A DNA stretch of 64,000 nt from Rothia mucilaginosa (GTDB lineage: Bacteria; Actinomycetota; Actinomycetes; Actinomycetales; Micrococcaceae): NCBI RefSeq assembly GCF_001548235.1, contig NZ_AP014938.1:1488001-1552000 (forward strand), written 5' to 3'. Under the pieces are notes generated by a model. The model did not search any database, was not told the origin of the DNA, and was given only the letters and a program-made list of their open reading frames with translations. The position numbers and the translations under genes were made by a program. Positions 23,519 to 34,100 of this stretch are shown here, piece by piece (the stretch's first letter is position 1; each line of letters opens with the position of its first letter).

Positions 23519-25555
23519 ATGCCCAAGCGATCTCTGGCACGTGTGGGCGCCGCCTGCCTGATTGCCGCCTCCGCAATTTTGCCTTCCGGCCAGATGGCCG
23601 GGGCGGCCCCCGCGGCTCAAGCCTCCCAAGCCACGCCCTACCTCGTGGGTGCCGGCGCAGCCGATATTACCGGTGAACCTGGCGAGGTCGGTTTCATGGG
23701 CTACGGCGAGACTTCCCAGAAGGGTAGTGGCGTGCATACCCGTCAGTATGCTCGCGCCTTTATTGCTGTTGACCGTGCCAGCGGTCAGCGTAACCTCATC
23801 GTGGTGTTGGATGCTCTCACCGGCTGGCAGTCTCTCCGAGATGAGCTGGTCAAGCGTATCCGCGCCGAGTATGGATCTGAATACTCGGAATCGAACATCA
23901 TGATTACCGCAACTCATACGCATGCCACCCCGGGCGGCATTACCCATCAGAGCCTGTACAACATCACGACCCTGGGATTCCACCAGGACACCTTTAATGC
24001 CCAGGTTGAGGGAACCATGAAGGCCGTGCGTCAGGCAACGAAGGATCTGGCCCCGGGCAACCTGACGGTCTCGACCTCTAAACTCACGGGCGTGGGTGTG
24101 AACCGTTCGCGCGAGGCTTATAACCGAGATTCGCAGGAGCTGCGTTCCAAGCTTCCGAACGGTACCGACCCGACTAACATGACCCTGCGTCTGGAGCGTA
24201 ACGGTAAGACTCGCGCGGTGCTGAATTGGTACGCGTTGCACCCGACCTCTCTGACCTCGAAGAATACCCTGATTTCAAGCGATAACAAGGGCTACGCCGA
24301 GTATCTGCTGGAGAACCAGGATCACGGCATTGACCGTAATGTCCCGGGTAGCGGAGATGGTTTTGTGGCTGCTTTTGCCAATGCAAACACCGGTGACGTT
24401 TCTCCGAATACTTGGCTCAAGCCGGGTCAGGGGCCCACCAAGGATGACCATCAGAACCTGAAGATTCAGGGGCAGAAGCAGGCAGATGCCGTGCGCGCCC
24501 AGCTCAAGAGTGCAGGTAACCCGGTGGGCACCGGCCTGGATTCGCGAATCTCCTACTTCAACTTCTCAGGTATGAACGTTGACGCGAAGTACACCGGAAC
24601 CGGCCGTAACGAACGCACCTGTCAGGGATTCTTGGGCACCGCTTTTGGTGCCGGCTCGACCGAAGATGGCGGTGGCGGCTGGGATGTGTATAAGGAAGGC
24701 TCCGGACGTCCCTCGATTTTGGGATTCCTTGCTTTTACTCCGAGCTCCGCTCAGATTAGCTGTCAGAAACCGAAGGGTATCCTCTTCTCTGCTAAAAATG
24801 GAACGATCATTCAGGAGAAGTTTCCCGTCCAGATTATGCGCTTTGGTGACTACTATCTGCTGGGTATGCCCGGTGAGTTCACCGGCGCGGTGGGCGTGCA
24901 GTATCGTCAGGACGCCGCTAAGCTCTTCGGCGTGCCCGAGTCGCATATTATTCTGCAGGGGTACACCAACGCCTATGACCACTACGTGACGACCCCCGAG
25001 GAATACGATTCGCAGCAGTACGAGGGCGGCGCAACCCTCTTTGGTCGTTATACCTCCAGCGCTTTCCGCCAGACGATTAACGAAGTGGGTACCTCCCTGA
25101 AGAACGGTACTTCTCTGAGTATCGGCGATCGTCCGCAGGATCGTCGACCGGTCTCCAGCGCTCAGGGCAAGGTCGTCTATGACAGCCCGATGTTTGGCAC
25201 GCGATATGGGCAGGTCACTCAGCAGCCGCAGGACGCTATTGCCGGTCGGCAGGAGGTTTCCGTGCGCTTTGTCGGCGCTCACCCGAATAACAATATTCAT
25301 CACGACGGTAGCTACTTCGTGATTGAGCGTCGAGAGGGTAATACGTGGAAGTACTACACGGGCGATAACAACCCGGATACTTTCTACGAGTGGAAGCGCA
25401 TGGGTATTGCCGCCTCGCAGGTGACGGTTCGTTGGAAGGTTCCCTCGAATACTCCAAAGGGTCAGTACCGCATTCGTTATTTCGGCACCGCAAAGAAGAT
25501 TACGGGTGCGAAGACCAACTTTGAAGGTCAGACTCGCCAGTTCCAGGTTGTCTAA
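23519..25555 (+). CDS. Secreted neutral/alkaline ceramidase family protein
   Basis: Predicted amidase cleaving ceramide to sphingosine and fatty acid, acting outside the cell. From ATG 23519 it has 678 residues. The first about 35 form a signal peptide (MPKRSLARVGAACLIAASA, ending near AAPAAQA). The ceramidase N-domain starts YLVGAGAADITGEPGEVGFMG. Likely zinc ligands are His133/His135 (THTHATPGG) and His241 (ALHPTS), and Ser295 in GDVSPN matches the catalytic Ser motif. The C-terminal part, with beta-sandwich-like FRIRYFGTAKK-type sequence, is present, so it looks full length. An in-frame ATG at 23372 would add 49 residues ahead of the signal peptide and is less likely. Monocistronic. Confidence 0.88.
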   Translation: MPKRSLARVGAACLIAASAILPSGQMAGAAPAAQASQATPYLVGAGAADITGEPGEVGFMGYGETSQKGSGVHTRQYARAFIAVDRASGQRNLIVVLDALTGWQSLRDELVKRIRAEYGSEYSESNIMITATHTHATPGGITHQSLYNITTLGFHQDTFNAQVEGTMKAVRQATKDLAPGNLTVSTSKLTGVGVNRSREAYNRDSQELRSKLPNGTDPTNMTLRLERNGKTRAVLNWYALHPTSLTSKNTLISSDNKGYAEYLLENQDHGIDRNVPGSGDGFVAAFANANTGDVSPNTWLKPGQGPTKDDHQNLKIQGQKQADAVRAQLKSAGNPVGTGLDSRISYFNFSGMNVDAKYTGTGRNERTCQGFLGTAFGAGSTEDGGGGWDVYKEGSGRPSILGFLAFTPSSAQISCQKPKGILFSAKNGTIIQEKFPVQIMRFGDYYLLGMPGEFTGAVGVQYRQDAAKLFGVPESHIILQGYTNAYDHYVTTPEEYDSQQYEGGATLFGRYTSSAFRQTINEVGTSLKNGTSLSIGDRPQDRRPVSSAQGKVVYDSPMFGTRYGQVTQQPQDAIAGRQEVSVRFVGAHPNNNIHHDGSYFVIERREGNTWKYYTGDNNPDTFYEWKRMGIAASQVTVRWKVPSNTPKGQYRIRYFGTAKKITGAKTNFEGQTRQFQVV

Positions 25556-25607
25556 ATACTGACAGCAACGGGATTGGGCGACGCTTGCGCCTTTGCCGGT
25601 ACATGAG

Positions 25608-25645
25608 AAGTCGCCAAGAACTCGGGTTCTTGGCGACTTTTCGTA
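25608..25645 (+). terminator. Intrinsic terminator after the ceramidase gene
   Basis: Perfect 14-bp arms 25608-25621 and 25626-25639, then TTCGT. Confidence 0.8.
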
Positions 25646-25782
25646 TATTCGTATAACGGGGTGTCGGGGTGATGCCGTGGGAGTCGACAAGGACAGAATT
25701 GCAAGCATGTAATTTAAGTGGTGCAAATCACCGGAAACTGCCTTCATATCTGCTTAAAAGTGGAAAATCCGTGCAGCCCCGC

Positions 25783-25814
25783 TAGATTAAGCCGAGTTTA
25801 ACCTGTATAGTCTT
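25783..25814 (+). promoter_or_regulatory. Predicted promoter of the rpsL (str) operon
   Basis: TAGATT (25783-25788), 17 bases, TATAGT (25806-25811). The block GATTAAGC-N9-CCTGTATAGTCTT (25785-25814) recurs with identical spacing before rplM, which is the main evidence that it is a real promoter. Confidence 0.7.
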
Positions 25815-26159
25815 ATGCGAAGTACTTGAGCTCGGTGTACTGGATCCACCCTTGGTGGGTTCCCTCGGGACTTTCCGAGGATACGGGCAAACGAATCAAT
25901 GGCAGTATGGATACCGTCCTTTGGCGTTGCTTTTTGCTGACGCCTAAATGCCATTTTTACGTGTGCCCAAAAACTTTTTCGTCTTCGGATGAAAAGGAGA
26001 CAGAACTCGCCGAGAGTTGAGGAACCTATAGAAACCAACCGGAGTGCCCAGCGCACCCAAGCGTTTCTGATAACCGAGAGCACCCATCCACCGCGATGGG
26101 GGCCAGTAAGTTTATACGGGCTTCTCCAACGAGAAACCCGATCAAGCAACGGAGAAAAC
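25815..26159 (+). other. Long structured leader of the str operon
   Basis: No gene is convincing here. About 345 bases separate the predicted start of transcription from rpsL. Short hairpins are visible: CCACCC/GTGGGT-type near 25850, GGCGT...ACGCC near 25923-25944, and GGGCTTCTC...GAGAAACCC near 26119-26140. They may form a regulatory leader. Confidence 0.4.
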
Positions 26160-26534
26160 GTGCCTACTATTCAGCAGCTGGTCCGTAAGGGCCGGACTCC
26201 CAAGGTCGTTAAGACCAAGGCGCCCGCACTGAAGGGCAACCCCATGAAGCGTGGCGTGTGCACCCGTGTGTACACCACCACCCCGAAGAAGCCGAACTCG
26301 GCACTGCGTAAGGTCGCTCGTGTCAAGCTCAACGGCGGCGTCGAGGTTACCGCATACATCCCCGGTGAGGGCCACAACCTGCAGGAGCACTCGATTGTGC
26401 TCGTTCGCGGTGGTCGTGTGAAGGACCTCCCCGGTGTTCGCTACAAGATCGTTCGTGGCGCTCTGGATACCCAGGGTGTTAAGGGTCGCGGCCAGGCTCG
26501 CTCCCGCTACGGCGCTAAGAAGGAGAAGAAGTAA
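26160..26534 (+). CDS. rpsL: 30S ribosomal protein S12
   Basis: 124 residues starting [23 protein letters not shown] start at 26160, with GGAGA a few bases upstream; the longer open frame upstream has no homology. It sits at the decoding centre of the 30S subunit. Residues Lys43 and Lys88 ([12 protein letters not shown] and GRVKDLPG) are the streptomycin-sensitive type. The stop overlaps the rpsG start by one base. Confidence 0.98.
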   Translation: MPTIQQLVRKGRTPKVVKTKAPALKGNPMKRGVCTRVYTTTPKKPNSALRKVARVKLNGGVEVTAYIPGEGHNLQEHSIVLVRGGRVKDLPGVRYKIVRGALDTQGVKGRGQARSRYGAKKEKK

Positions 26535-27004
26535 TGCCTCGTAAGGGTCCCGCTCCCAAGCGTCCCCTCGTAAACGATCCTGTTTACGGTTCTGCGCTGG
26601 TCACCCAGCTGATCAACAAGGTTCTGCTGGACGGCAAGAAGTCCGTCGCAGAGCGCATCGTCTACGGTGCCCTCGAGGGCGTCGAGAAGAAGACCGGTTC
26701 TGACCCGGTCGCAACCCTGAAGAAGGCTATGGACAACATCAAGCCTTCTCTCGAGGTTCGCTCCCGCCGCGTTGGCGGTGCAACCTACCAGGTTCCGGTT
26801 GAGGTTCGCCCCGGCCGTTCCACCGCTCTGGCTCTTCGCTGGCTCGTTGGCTTCTCCAAGCAACGCCGCGAGAAGACCATGACTGAGCGTCTGATGAACG
26901 AGATCCTGGATGCATCCAATGGTCTCGGTGCCGCTGTGAAGCGTCGCGAGGACACTCACAAGATGGCCGAGTCCAACAAGGCCTTCGCACACTACCGCTG
27001 GTAA
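26534..27004 (+). CDS. rpsG: 30S ribosomal protein S7
   Basis: 156 residues ([20 protein letters not shown]), normal length. It nucleates assembly of the 30S head by binding 16S rRNA. The TAATG overlap with rpsL implies translational coupling. It is followed by a hairpin before fusA. Confidence 0.98.
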   Translation: MPRKGPAPKRPLVNDPVYGSALVTQLINKVLLDGKKSVAERIVYGALEGVEKKTGSDPVATLKKAMDNIKPSLEVRSRRVGGATYQVPVEVRPGRSTALALRWLVGFSKQRREKTMTERLMNEILDASNGLGAAVKRREDTHKMAESNKAFAHYRW

Positions 27005-27016
27005 TTCTCCGTTTAG

Positions 27017-27050
27017 AGCCTGCCGAGTCGATTCGAGTCGGCAGGCTTTC
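27017..27050 (+). terminator. Hairpin between rpsG and fusA (attenuator or terminator)
   Basis: 10-bp arms AGCCTGCCGA (27017-27026) and TCGGCAGGCT (27038-27047), followed by TTC. Its place inside the str operon suggests partial termination. Confidence 0.5.
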
Positions 27051-27076
27051 GGAGTATCTCATTTAGGGAGAATAAC

Positions 27077-29191
27077 GTGGCACTTGACGTGTTCACCGAC
27101 CTTAACAAGGTCCGCAACATCGGTATTATGGCGCACATCGACGCCGGTAAGACCACCACCACTGAGCGCATTCTGTTCTACACCGGTATTAACCACAAGA
27201 TCGGTGAGACCCACGACGGCGCTTCCACCATGGACTGGATGGCTCAGGAGCAGGAACGAGGTATTACCATTACCTCCGCAGCAACCACCTGCTTCTGGAA
27301 GGACAACCAGATCAACATTATCGACACCCCCGGTCACGTCGACTTCACCGTTGAGGTTGAGCGCTCCCTGCGCGTCCTCGACGGCGCAGTTGCTGTGTTC
27401 GACGGCAAGGAAGGTGTTGAGCCCCAGTCTGAGACCGTTTGGCGCCAGGCTGACAAGTACGATGTCCCCCGTATCTGCTTCGTCAACAAGATGGACAAGA
27501 TGGGTGCTGACTTCTACTTCACCGTTCAGACCATCATCGACCGCCTGGGTGCACGCCCGCTGGTTGTCCAGCTCCCCATCGGTGCTGAGAGCGACTTCAT
27601 CGGTGTCGTTGACCTGCTCGAAATGAAGGCATACGTCTGGCCCGGCGACGCCAAGGGTGACGTGACCATGGGCGCTTCTTACGAGGTTCAGGACATTCCT
27701 GCTGACCTGGTTGAGAAGGCTGAGCAGTACCGCGCTGAGCTGGTTGAGGCTGTTGCTGAGGCTAGCGAAGAGCTCATGGAGAAGTACCTCGAAGAGGGCG
27801 AGCTGACCATCCCCGAGATTAAGGCTGGTATCCGTCAGCTGGTTATCGCCGGTGAGGCATTCCCCGTTCTCTGTGGTTCTGCATTCAAGAACCGCGGTGT
27901 TCAGCCCATGCTGGATGCTGTGATTGAGTACCTGCCCTCCCCGCTGGACGTTCCGGACGTTGTCGGCTCCAACCCCTCCGATGAGGAAGAGAAGCTGACC
28001 CGTAAGGCATCCGCAGACGAGCCCTTCGCAGCACTGGCGTTCAAGGTTGCAGCTCACCCGTTCTACGGTCAGCTGACCTACACCCGTGTGTACTCCGGTA
28101 CCGCAGCTCAGGGCCAGCAGGTTCTGAACTCCACCAAGGGTAAGAAGGAGCGCATCGGTAAGCTCTTCCAGATGCACTCCAACAAGGAGAACCCTGTTGA
28201 GGAGATCACCGCAGGTCACATTTACGCTGCGATTGGTCTGAAGGACACCACCACTGGTGACACCCTGTGCGACCCCGCACACCCGATTGTTCTCGAGTCG
28301 ATGACCTTCCCCGACCCCGTGATCTTCGTGGCTATTGAGCCCAAGACCAAGGGTGACCAGGAGAAGATGTCCACCGCTATCCAGAAGCTTTCCGCTGAGG
28401 ACCCCACCTTCACCGTTTCGCTGAACGAAGAAACCGGTCAGACCGAAATTGGTGGTATGGGTGAGCTGCACCTGGACATCATCGTTGACCGTATGAAGCG
28501 TGAGTTCAAGGTTGAGGCTAACGTTGGTAAGCCTCAGGTTGCTTACCGCGAGACCATCAAGAAGGCAGTCGAGAAGGTCGACTACACCCACAAGAAGCAG
28601 ACCGGTGGTTCCGGTCAGTTCGCAAAGGTGCAGGTCTCCTTCGAGCCCCTGCCCCTGGATGGCGAAGAGCTGTACATGTTCGAGGACAAGGTCACCGGTG
28701 GCCGCGTTCCTCGCGAGTACATCCCCTCGGTCGACGCTGGTATCCAGGACGCTATGAAGTTCGGTGTCCTCGCTGGCTACCCGATGGTGGGCGTGAAGGC
28801 AACCCTGATCGACGGTGCTTACCACGACGTCGACTCCTCCGAAATGGCGTTCAAGATCGCTGGTTCGATGGTCTTCAAGGAAGGCGCTAAGCGCGCTAAC
28901 CCGGTCCTGCTCGAGCCGCTGATGGACGTTGAGGTTCGTACCCCCGAGGAGTACATGGGCGACGTTATCGGCGACCTGAACTCCCGCCGTGGCCAGGTTC
29001 GTTCCATGGAGGACGCATCCGGCGTTAAGATCATCAAGGCTATTGTGCCCCTGACCGAAATGTTCGGTTACATTGGCGACCTGCGTGGCAAGACCCAGGG
29101 TCGTGCAGTGTTCTCGATGGCATTCGACAGCTACGGCGAGGTTCCCAAGAACGTCGCTGACGAGATCATCCAGAAGAGCCGCGGCGAGTAA
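27077..29191 (+). CDS. fusA: Elongation factor G
   Basis: Translocation GTPase, 704 residues. G1 motif AHIDAGKT at residues 19-26, DTPGHVDF and NKMDKMGAD are present, as are the domain IV/V blocks ending in [23 protein letters not shown] start at 27077, with AGGGAG 6 bases upstream. Typical gene order rpsL-rpsG-fusA-tuf. Confidence 0.98.
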   Translation: MALDVFTDLNKVRNIGIMAHIDAGKTTTTERILFYTGINHKIGETHDGASTMDWMAQEQERGITITSAATTCFWKDNQINIIDTPGHVDFTVEVERSLRVLDGAVAVFDGKEGVEPQSETVWRQADKYDVPRICFVNKMDKMGADFYFTVQTIIDRLGARPLVVQLPIGAESDFIGVVDLLEMKAYVWPGDAKGDVTMGASYEVQDIPADLVEKAEQYRAELVEAVAEASEELMEKYLEEGELTIPEIKAGIRQLVIAGEAFPVLCGSAFKNRGVQPMLDAVIEYLPSPLDVPDVVGSNPSDEEEKLTRKASADEPFAALAFKVAAHPFYGQLTYTRVYSGTAAQGQQVLNSTKGKKERIGKLFQMHSNKENPVEEITAGHIYAAIGLKDTTTGDTLCDPAHPIVLESMTFPDPVIFVAIEPKTKGDQEKMSTAIQKLSAEDPTFTVSLNEETGQTEIGGMGELHLDIIVDRMKREFKVEANVGKPQVAYRETIKKAVEKVDYTHKKQTGGSGQFAKVQVSFEPLPLDGEELYMFEDKVTGGRVPREYIPSVDAGIQDAMKFGVLAGYPMVGVKATLIDGAYHDVDSSEMAFKIAGSMVFKEGAKRANPVLLEPLMDVEVRTPEEYMGDVIGDLNSRRGQVRSMEDASGVKIIKAIVPLTEMFGYIGDLRGKTQGRAVFSMAFDSYGEVPKNVADEIIQKSRGE

Positions 29192-29206
29192 TTTCCGCGT
29201 CTCACC

Positions 29207-29250
29207 CGTGGGCCACGGGTCAAAAACCTGTGGCCCACGCTAAAATTTTC
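29207..29250 (+). terminator. Terminator between fusA and tuf
   Basis: 14-bp arms 29207-29220 and 29226-29239 with one wobble pair, loop CAAAA, then an AT-rich tail (CTAAAATTTTC). It suggests tuf is also transcribed from its own promoter in 29250-29380, which I could not place. Confidence 0.7.
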
Positions 29251-29391
29251 AATTAAATCCATTATTGAGAGCATGAACAGTTTCATCTCTGCGGCGTAAT
29301 CCGCTATTGTAGACGCTAGACCGTTTTATAACGGGATGCGCCGGAGCGAAGATCCGCGTGCATGTTTTCAATCGTTCTAGGAGGAACACTC

Positions 29392-30582
29392 TTGGCTAAG
29401 GCTAAGTTCGAGCGCTCCAAGCCTCACGTTAACGTCGGTACCATTGGTCACGTTGACCACGGTAAGACCACCCTGACCGCAGCAATCTCCAAGGTTCTGG
29501 CTGACAAGTACCCGGACCTGAACGAGAAGCGCGACTTCGGTATGATCGACTCCGCTCCCGAGGAGCGCCAGCGCGGTATTACCATTAACATTGCTCACAT
29601 CGAGTACCAGACCGAGAAGCGCCACTACGCACACGTTGACGCTCCCGGCCACGCTGACTACGTCAAGAACATGATTACCGGTGCGGCTCAGATGGACGGC
29701 GCAATCCTCGTGGTTGCTGCTACCGACGGCCCCATGGCACAGACCCGCGAGCACGTTCTGCTCGCTCGCCAGGTTGGCGTCCCCACCCTGCTGGTTGCAC
29801 TGAACAAGGCAGACATGGTTGACGACGAAGAGCTCCTCGACCTCGTCGAGATGGAGGTCCGTGACCTCCTCTCCTCGCAGGAGTTCGACGGCGACAACGC
29901 TCCCGTTGTTCGCGTTTCCGCACTGAAGGCTCTCGAAGGCGACCCCGAGTGGGTTGCTAAGGTCGAGGAGCTCATGGACGCAGTCGACACCTACATTCCG
30001 GACCCCGTGCGTGAGAAGGACAAGCCCTTCCTCATGCCCATCGAGGACGTCTTCACCATTACCGGTCGTGGCACCGTTGTTACCGGTCGTGCAGAGCGCG
30101 GTACCCTGAAGATCAACTCCGAGGTCGAGATTGTCGGTATCCGCCCGATCCAGAAGACCACCGTTACCGGTATCGAGATGTTCCACAAGCAGCTCGACGA
30201 AGCATGGGCAGGCGAGAACTGTGGTCTGCTGCTGCGTGGTCTGAAGCGTGACGATGTTGAGCGTGGTCAGGTTGTCGTGGAGCCGGGCTCCATCACCCCC
30301 CACACCGAGTTCGAGGCAAACGTCTACATCCTCTCCAAGGATGAGGGTGGCCGTCACAACCCCTTCTACTCCAACTACCGTCCTCAGTTCTACTTCCGTA
30401 CCACTGACGTGACCGGCGTTATCACCCTCCCCGAGGGCACCGAGATGGTTATGCCCGGTGACAACACCGAGATGACCGTTACCCTGATCCAGCCCATCGC
30501 AATGGAAGAGGGCCTCGGCTTCGCTATCCGTGAGGGTGGCCGCACCGTTGGTTCGGGTCGTGTTACCAAGATCATCAAGTAA
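29392..30582 (+). CDS. tuf: Elongation factor Tu
   Basis: Delivers aminoacyl-tRNA to the ribosome. From TTG 29392 it is 396 residues ([20 protein letters not shown]), the expected length; AGGAGGA at 29379-29385 supports this start over an upstream ATG at 29362. G1 motif GHVDHGKT at residues 19-26; NKADMVDD and the C-terminal [12 protein letters not shown] are intact. Only one tuf copy is in the window. Confidence 0.98.
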   Translation: MAKAKFERSKPHVNVGTIGHVDHGKTTLTAAISKVLADKYPDLNEKRDFGMIDSAPEERQRGITINIAHIEYQTEKRHYAHVDAPGHADYVKNMITGAAQMDGAILVVAATDGPMAQTREHVLLARQVGVPTLLVALNKADMVDDEELLDLVEMEVRDLLSSQEFDGDNAPVVRVSALKALEGDPEWVAKVEELMDAVDTYIPDPVREKDKPFLMPIEDVFTITGRGTVVTGRAERGTLKINSEVEIVGIRPIQKTTVTGIEMFHKQLDEAWAGENCGLLLRGLKRDDVERGQVVVEPGSITPHTEFEANVYILSKDEGGRHNPFYSNYRPQFYFRTTDVTGVITLPEGTEMVMPGDNTEMTVTLIQPIAMEEGLGFAIREGGRTVGSGRVTKIIK

Positions 30583-30652
30583 TTGCCGTAAACTTACGAC
30601 AATTCGCTAAAGGTCTGCCGGAGGGGAAACCCTCCACCAGGTAGCGATACTC

Positions 30653-30685
30653 AAGGACCCCCGCATCTGCGGGGGTCCTTTTGTT
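30653..30685 (+). terminator. Intrinsic terminator after tuf
   Basis: Perfect 13-bp arms 30653-30665 and 30668-30680, then TTTGTT. A smaller GAGGG-GAAA-CCCTC hairpin lies at about 30621-30633. Confidence 0.9.
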
Positions 30686-31004
30686 ATGCCCTTTGCGGGT
30701 TGCTGAAGGCTCCAAAGAAGCAAGTGCTTACTTCCCACTAGAGACCTCGTAAAACACGTTCTGAGCTTCTGCATGATAGAAACCCACGCAAAAGATAGGG
30801 GGAATACCGGACCTGCATCGGTGAGGACCCCTACCGTGGCAGCAGTATCGCACGCCTGTGTCTCAGATCTGTAGCAGGGCACAGGGTAGCGTGCATACTG
30901 TTATGGCTTGCCTTTCTTGGACGCCCGCACATTTTCAAGGAGCTGGCAAGAGGACGCGAAAAAGACACTGCGGATGCGGATAGGATTTGCGGCCAAAGAA
31001 AAAC
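30686..31004. other. Gene-free region between two convergent terminators
   Basis: About 320 bases with no coding signal, tRNA or repeat that I can recognise. It separates tuf (plus strand) from the end of the minus-strand membrane protein gene. Confidence 0.4.
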
Positions 31005-31030
31005 GGTTCCCAGCCCGAAGGCTGGGAACC
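31001..31030 (-). terminator. Terminator of the minus-strand membrane protein gene
   Basis: GGTTCCCAGCC (31005-31015), loop CGAA, and the complementary arm 31020-31030. On the minus strand the stem is followed by GTTTTTCTTT, a good U-tract. Confidence 0.8.
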
Positions 31031-31115
31031 GCAAATCGAATGACTGCCCCTCGGAAGGGACATAGGTAATCCTACTACAGAATGCTGTAGGAACAGAACC
31101 TATACCTGCAGCAGG

Positions 31116-34100
31116 CTAGATATTTTTTCCGTCACTAGGCTGGTAGCCCTGCGGAGCAACCTGGTGCTGCTGTACCTGAGCGTTAGCCGCCTGGTTCTGA
31201 GGGTAGGTACCTTCAGCCTGGGGCTCCTGGGGGTAGCCAACAACCTGAGCGGGATCCTGCTGGGGTGCGGGGGCGACAGCATCCTGCTTGTTCTGTCGTA
31301 CCAGCAGGCGCCAGATAACGCCGGCAATGAGCAGAATAGAGATGATCAGCAGGGTCAGGGGGTTCAGACCGTTGAGCAAAATCGCTAGGTCGAGGGTGAC
31401 CAGGGCGGTTGCAATATAGGTCCAGACTCGGTCGAGTAGCAGAGCGCTCAGAAGAGTCAGAGCGATGCCGAGGACCAGCACCACGATATCCGGGCCGTCA
31501 GCGGGAACTGCCCATGTTACCAGGGTGAGGAATACCTGCAGACCCAATGCCCAGTACAGAGGAGAATCCGATACCTGTTCATCTACAGGCCTCTTCGCGA
31601 TGAAGTTCTTGAGGACCTTGGCTGCTACAACCGCAAGCAGGATCAGGAGAGCAACCTCAAGAATGACGCTCAAGGGGTTGGACTTCGAGTAATCAATGAC
31701 CAGACGGGCGATGAAGAGGCTGAATGCCGTGGTACAAACGGTCGGCAGGTTCTTCGCCTTGGTGACAGACACGAAGGACAGAGCGCCCAGACCCCAGAGA
31801 AGTGCGTTGAGTTCTACCTGCTTAGGTTCAAAAACAAACCCAACGAGAGTGTAGAATCCCAGCACCGCCAGAGCGGGAATCATCAGCAGCGTATTGACCG
31901 GAGCGTAGATGGCTTGGGTCAGGGGACGGCGAGACCTGAAACGCGCGTAGGGGGCACCCAACGGGCCGTGCATCGGCAGTTCAACCATCGTATTACCGAC
32001 CGGGACAGCAATGCGCGGACGAACATTTGCGTTCACGCCGAAGATCTCAATCGGGAGCGTAACCTTCAGAACGAACAGGATGATAACTGCGAGCAGGGCA
32101 TAATAGCCCAGCAGAGTCATCTCAATCGTGCTTTCCCTCGTGTTGAAGAGATTCCATAGAGAACCAAGGCAGAAAGTCGTGATGCTGATGGAGGCACCAA
32201 TCTGCATGCGGGGGATCCTGAAGATAAGGGCAAGTACCCATACCGCGATGAAGATAATCGGAGCTGCTACCGCGAACAGAAGATTATCAAAGTCGCCAAT
32301 GAAACGGCCTGCGCTCAGGATAGATCCAAGAGTGAAGAAAATCGCCGCTGCATATGCCTCGTAGCTTCGCTTGGAGTACGCGTAGAGTAGAAGGCTGCAC
32401 AGTGCCTGAACCGCCAGCAGGGCAAGTACGAGGAAGTCCACGAGCGATTCCTTCATATTGCCGCTGATAGCGAGCAGAATGACAGACCAGCAGATGGGGA
32501 AACGCGCAACGGTGAGTAGCTCCGAACGAATCGAAGAGCCAGCCGGCATAAAGAAACCAAGCGCACCGTATACAACGGTCAGGAGTGCAGGCAGTGCTAC
32601 AGCAATGTACTCCTTCTGCAAGTCATACAGCAGGTAGTGTCGCGAGCCAATCGTCGCGATGACCAAGGTCATGTAGAACGCGATACGGATGAAAGAGACA
32701 AGCGTGGAGCGGAAGGACCCAACACTCGAAAGCCTCAATACGCGAGCCAGAATAAGAGCGCTCAAGACACTCAAGAAGAGGACGGCACCCGAGAAGAGGG
32801 GGAAACCGACCCAGAACCGACCATGTGCTCCGCCATCAACATGATTAGACACGTACCCAACGAAGAGCGCAAAAACGCCCAAGAAGAGGTAAACCGACAT
32901 TTCTACAAGACGGTAGCTGGGATCCTGAGCCGCAACGCCCTGAGAGAGGACAAAAGTCAGCAGTGCAATAGCGGCGCAGACCAGTGCAAACATCAAAAGC
33001 GACTCAGAAGTCTGCATCTCGGGAATGAGAGCAAGGAAGAGCTGAATCATACCAATGGCATAACCGATGTTGCTCAGTACTGCTCCAGCGGTACGTGCCT
33101 CGGGGGCCTTAGCACTGACCAGATAGATGACTACTGCCGCGGCAAAGAACAGATAGAACGTGCCCTGATTACTGGGGGAGGCGTACATACCAATAATAGG
33201 AATGAGCGCTACAAAGCTCATCAGCAGCAGAGGCTGAATTGCCTTGCGGTACAGCAAGAAACTCATAATGCAGAGGACACCAATAACCCAGGGGGCGGGG
33301 AAGATACCTTGATTGCCTTCTGCATAAGGAAGGAAAGCGCTCCAGCGAGTTGCGTACACAGGGCTATCGGCAACGTGAGCAGTGTAGAAGGCATCCATGA
33401 GAGCAAAGAAGGAGAAGAATACGCCGACGCATGCGTCAATGGCAGGCAACCACTCCACCTTGCGAGCGGGATGGTGAGGAGCTTCCTTTGCCCAGGGGAT
33501 AGACGGTGAGCTCTGTACCTGCTCGTGCTGTTCATTGGAAGCAGGAGCAGAACCAGTAATGGTCTTCTGCAGACGAGGAATAAATACGTACGCAGAAATC
33601 AGGTTTACAACCAGAACAGAGACAAAGAAAATACTGGGGAACCACGGGCTGTGATCCGAGTCCATGATGAAGGAGAGAATAGACGCAATCGGGTAGATGC
33701 GTGCCTGGGCGTAGTAATCCGCCGTGCCATTCAGCCAGGTGAACAGAATGGCGTGCACGGACATAACTGCAAAAGCAATACCCGCGTCCGTGTAGCTCAG
33801 ATCGTTGGTGAAGAAGAAAATAGCGATGGCAGTGGCCGGCACAAAAATGCGGGAAGAATCAACAAGACCTTCGCGGATACCCCTCGGGGCAGCGTTCGGG
33901 GCAAAATGCAGAATCAAACCCAGAACCGTAGCAACTGCAGTCAGCGAGACAAAATACCAGACGAAAGGTAGAGCCGCCACCTTCGTAGCTGCCAACGAGT
34001 CCGAAACAATGAACGAAATCAGCAGATACGCCATCACACGGTTACGCATGAGGGCGCAGGCACCAACAATGGCGGCAGTGCCAATCAGAGAAGTGAGGAG

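Noticed and set aside
26284..26430. Streptomycin-resistance substitution in rpsL
   Set aside because: Lys43 and Lys88 are both present.
30686..31000. tRNA or small RNA gene between tuf and the membrane protein gene
   Set aside because: No T-loop GTTC pattern or cloverleaf could be built.
32637..33509. 290-residue plus-strand open frame within the giant membrane protein
   Set aside because: Complementary to the hydrophobic spans; the product is an improbable Arg/Asn/Glu-rich chain with no ribosome binding site.
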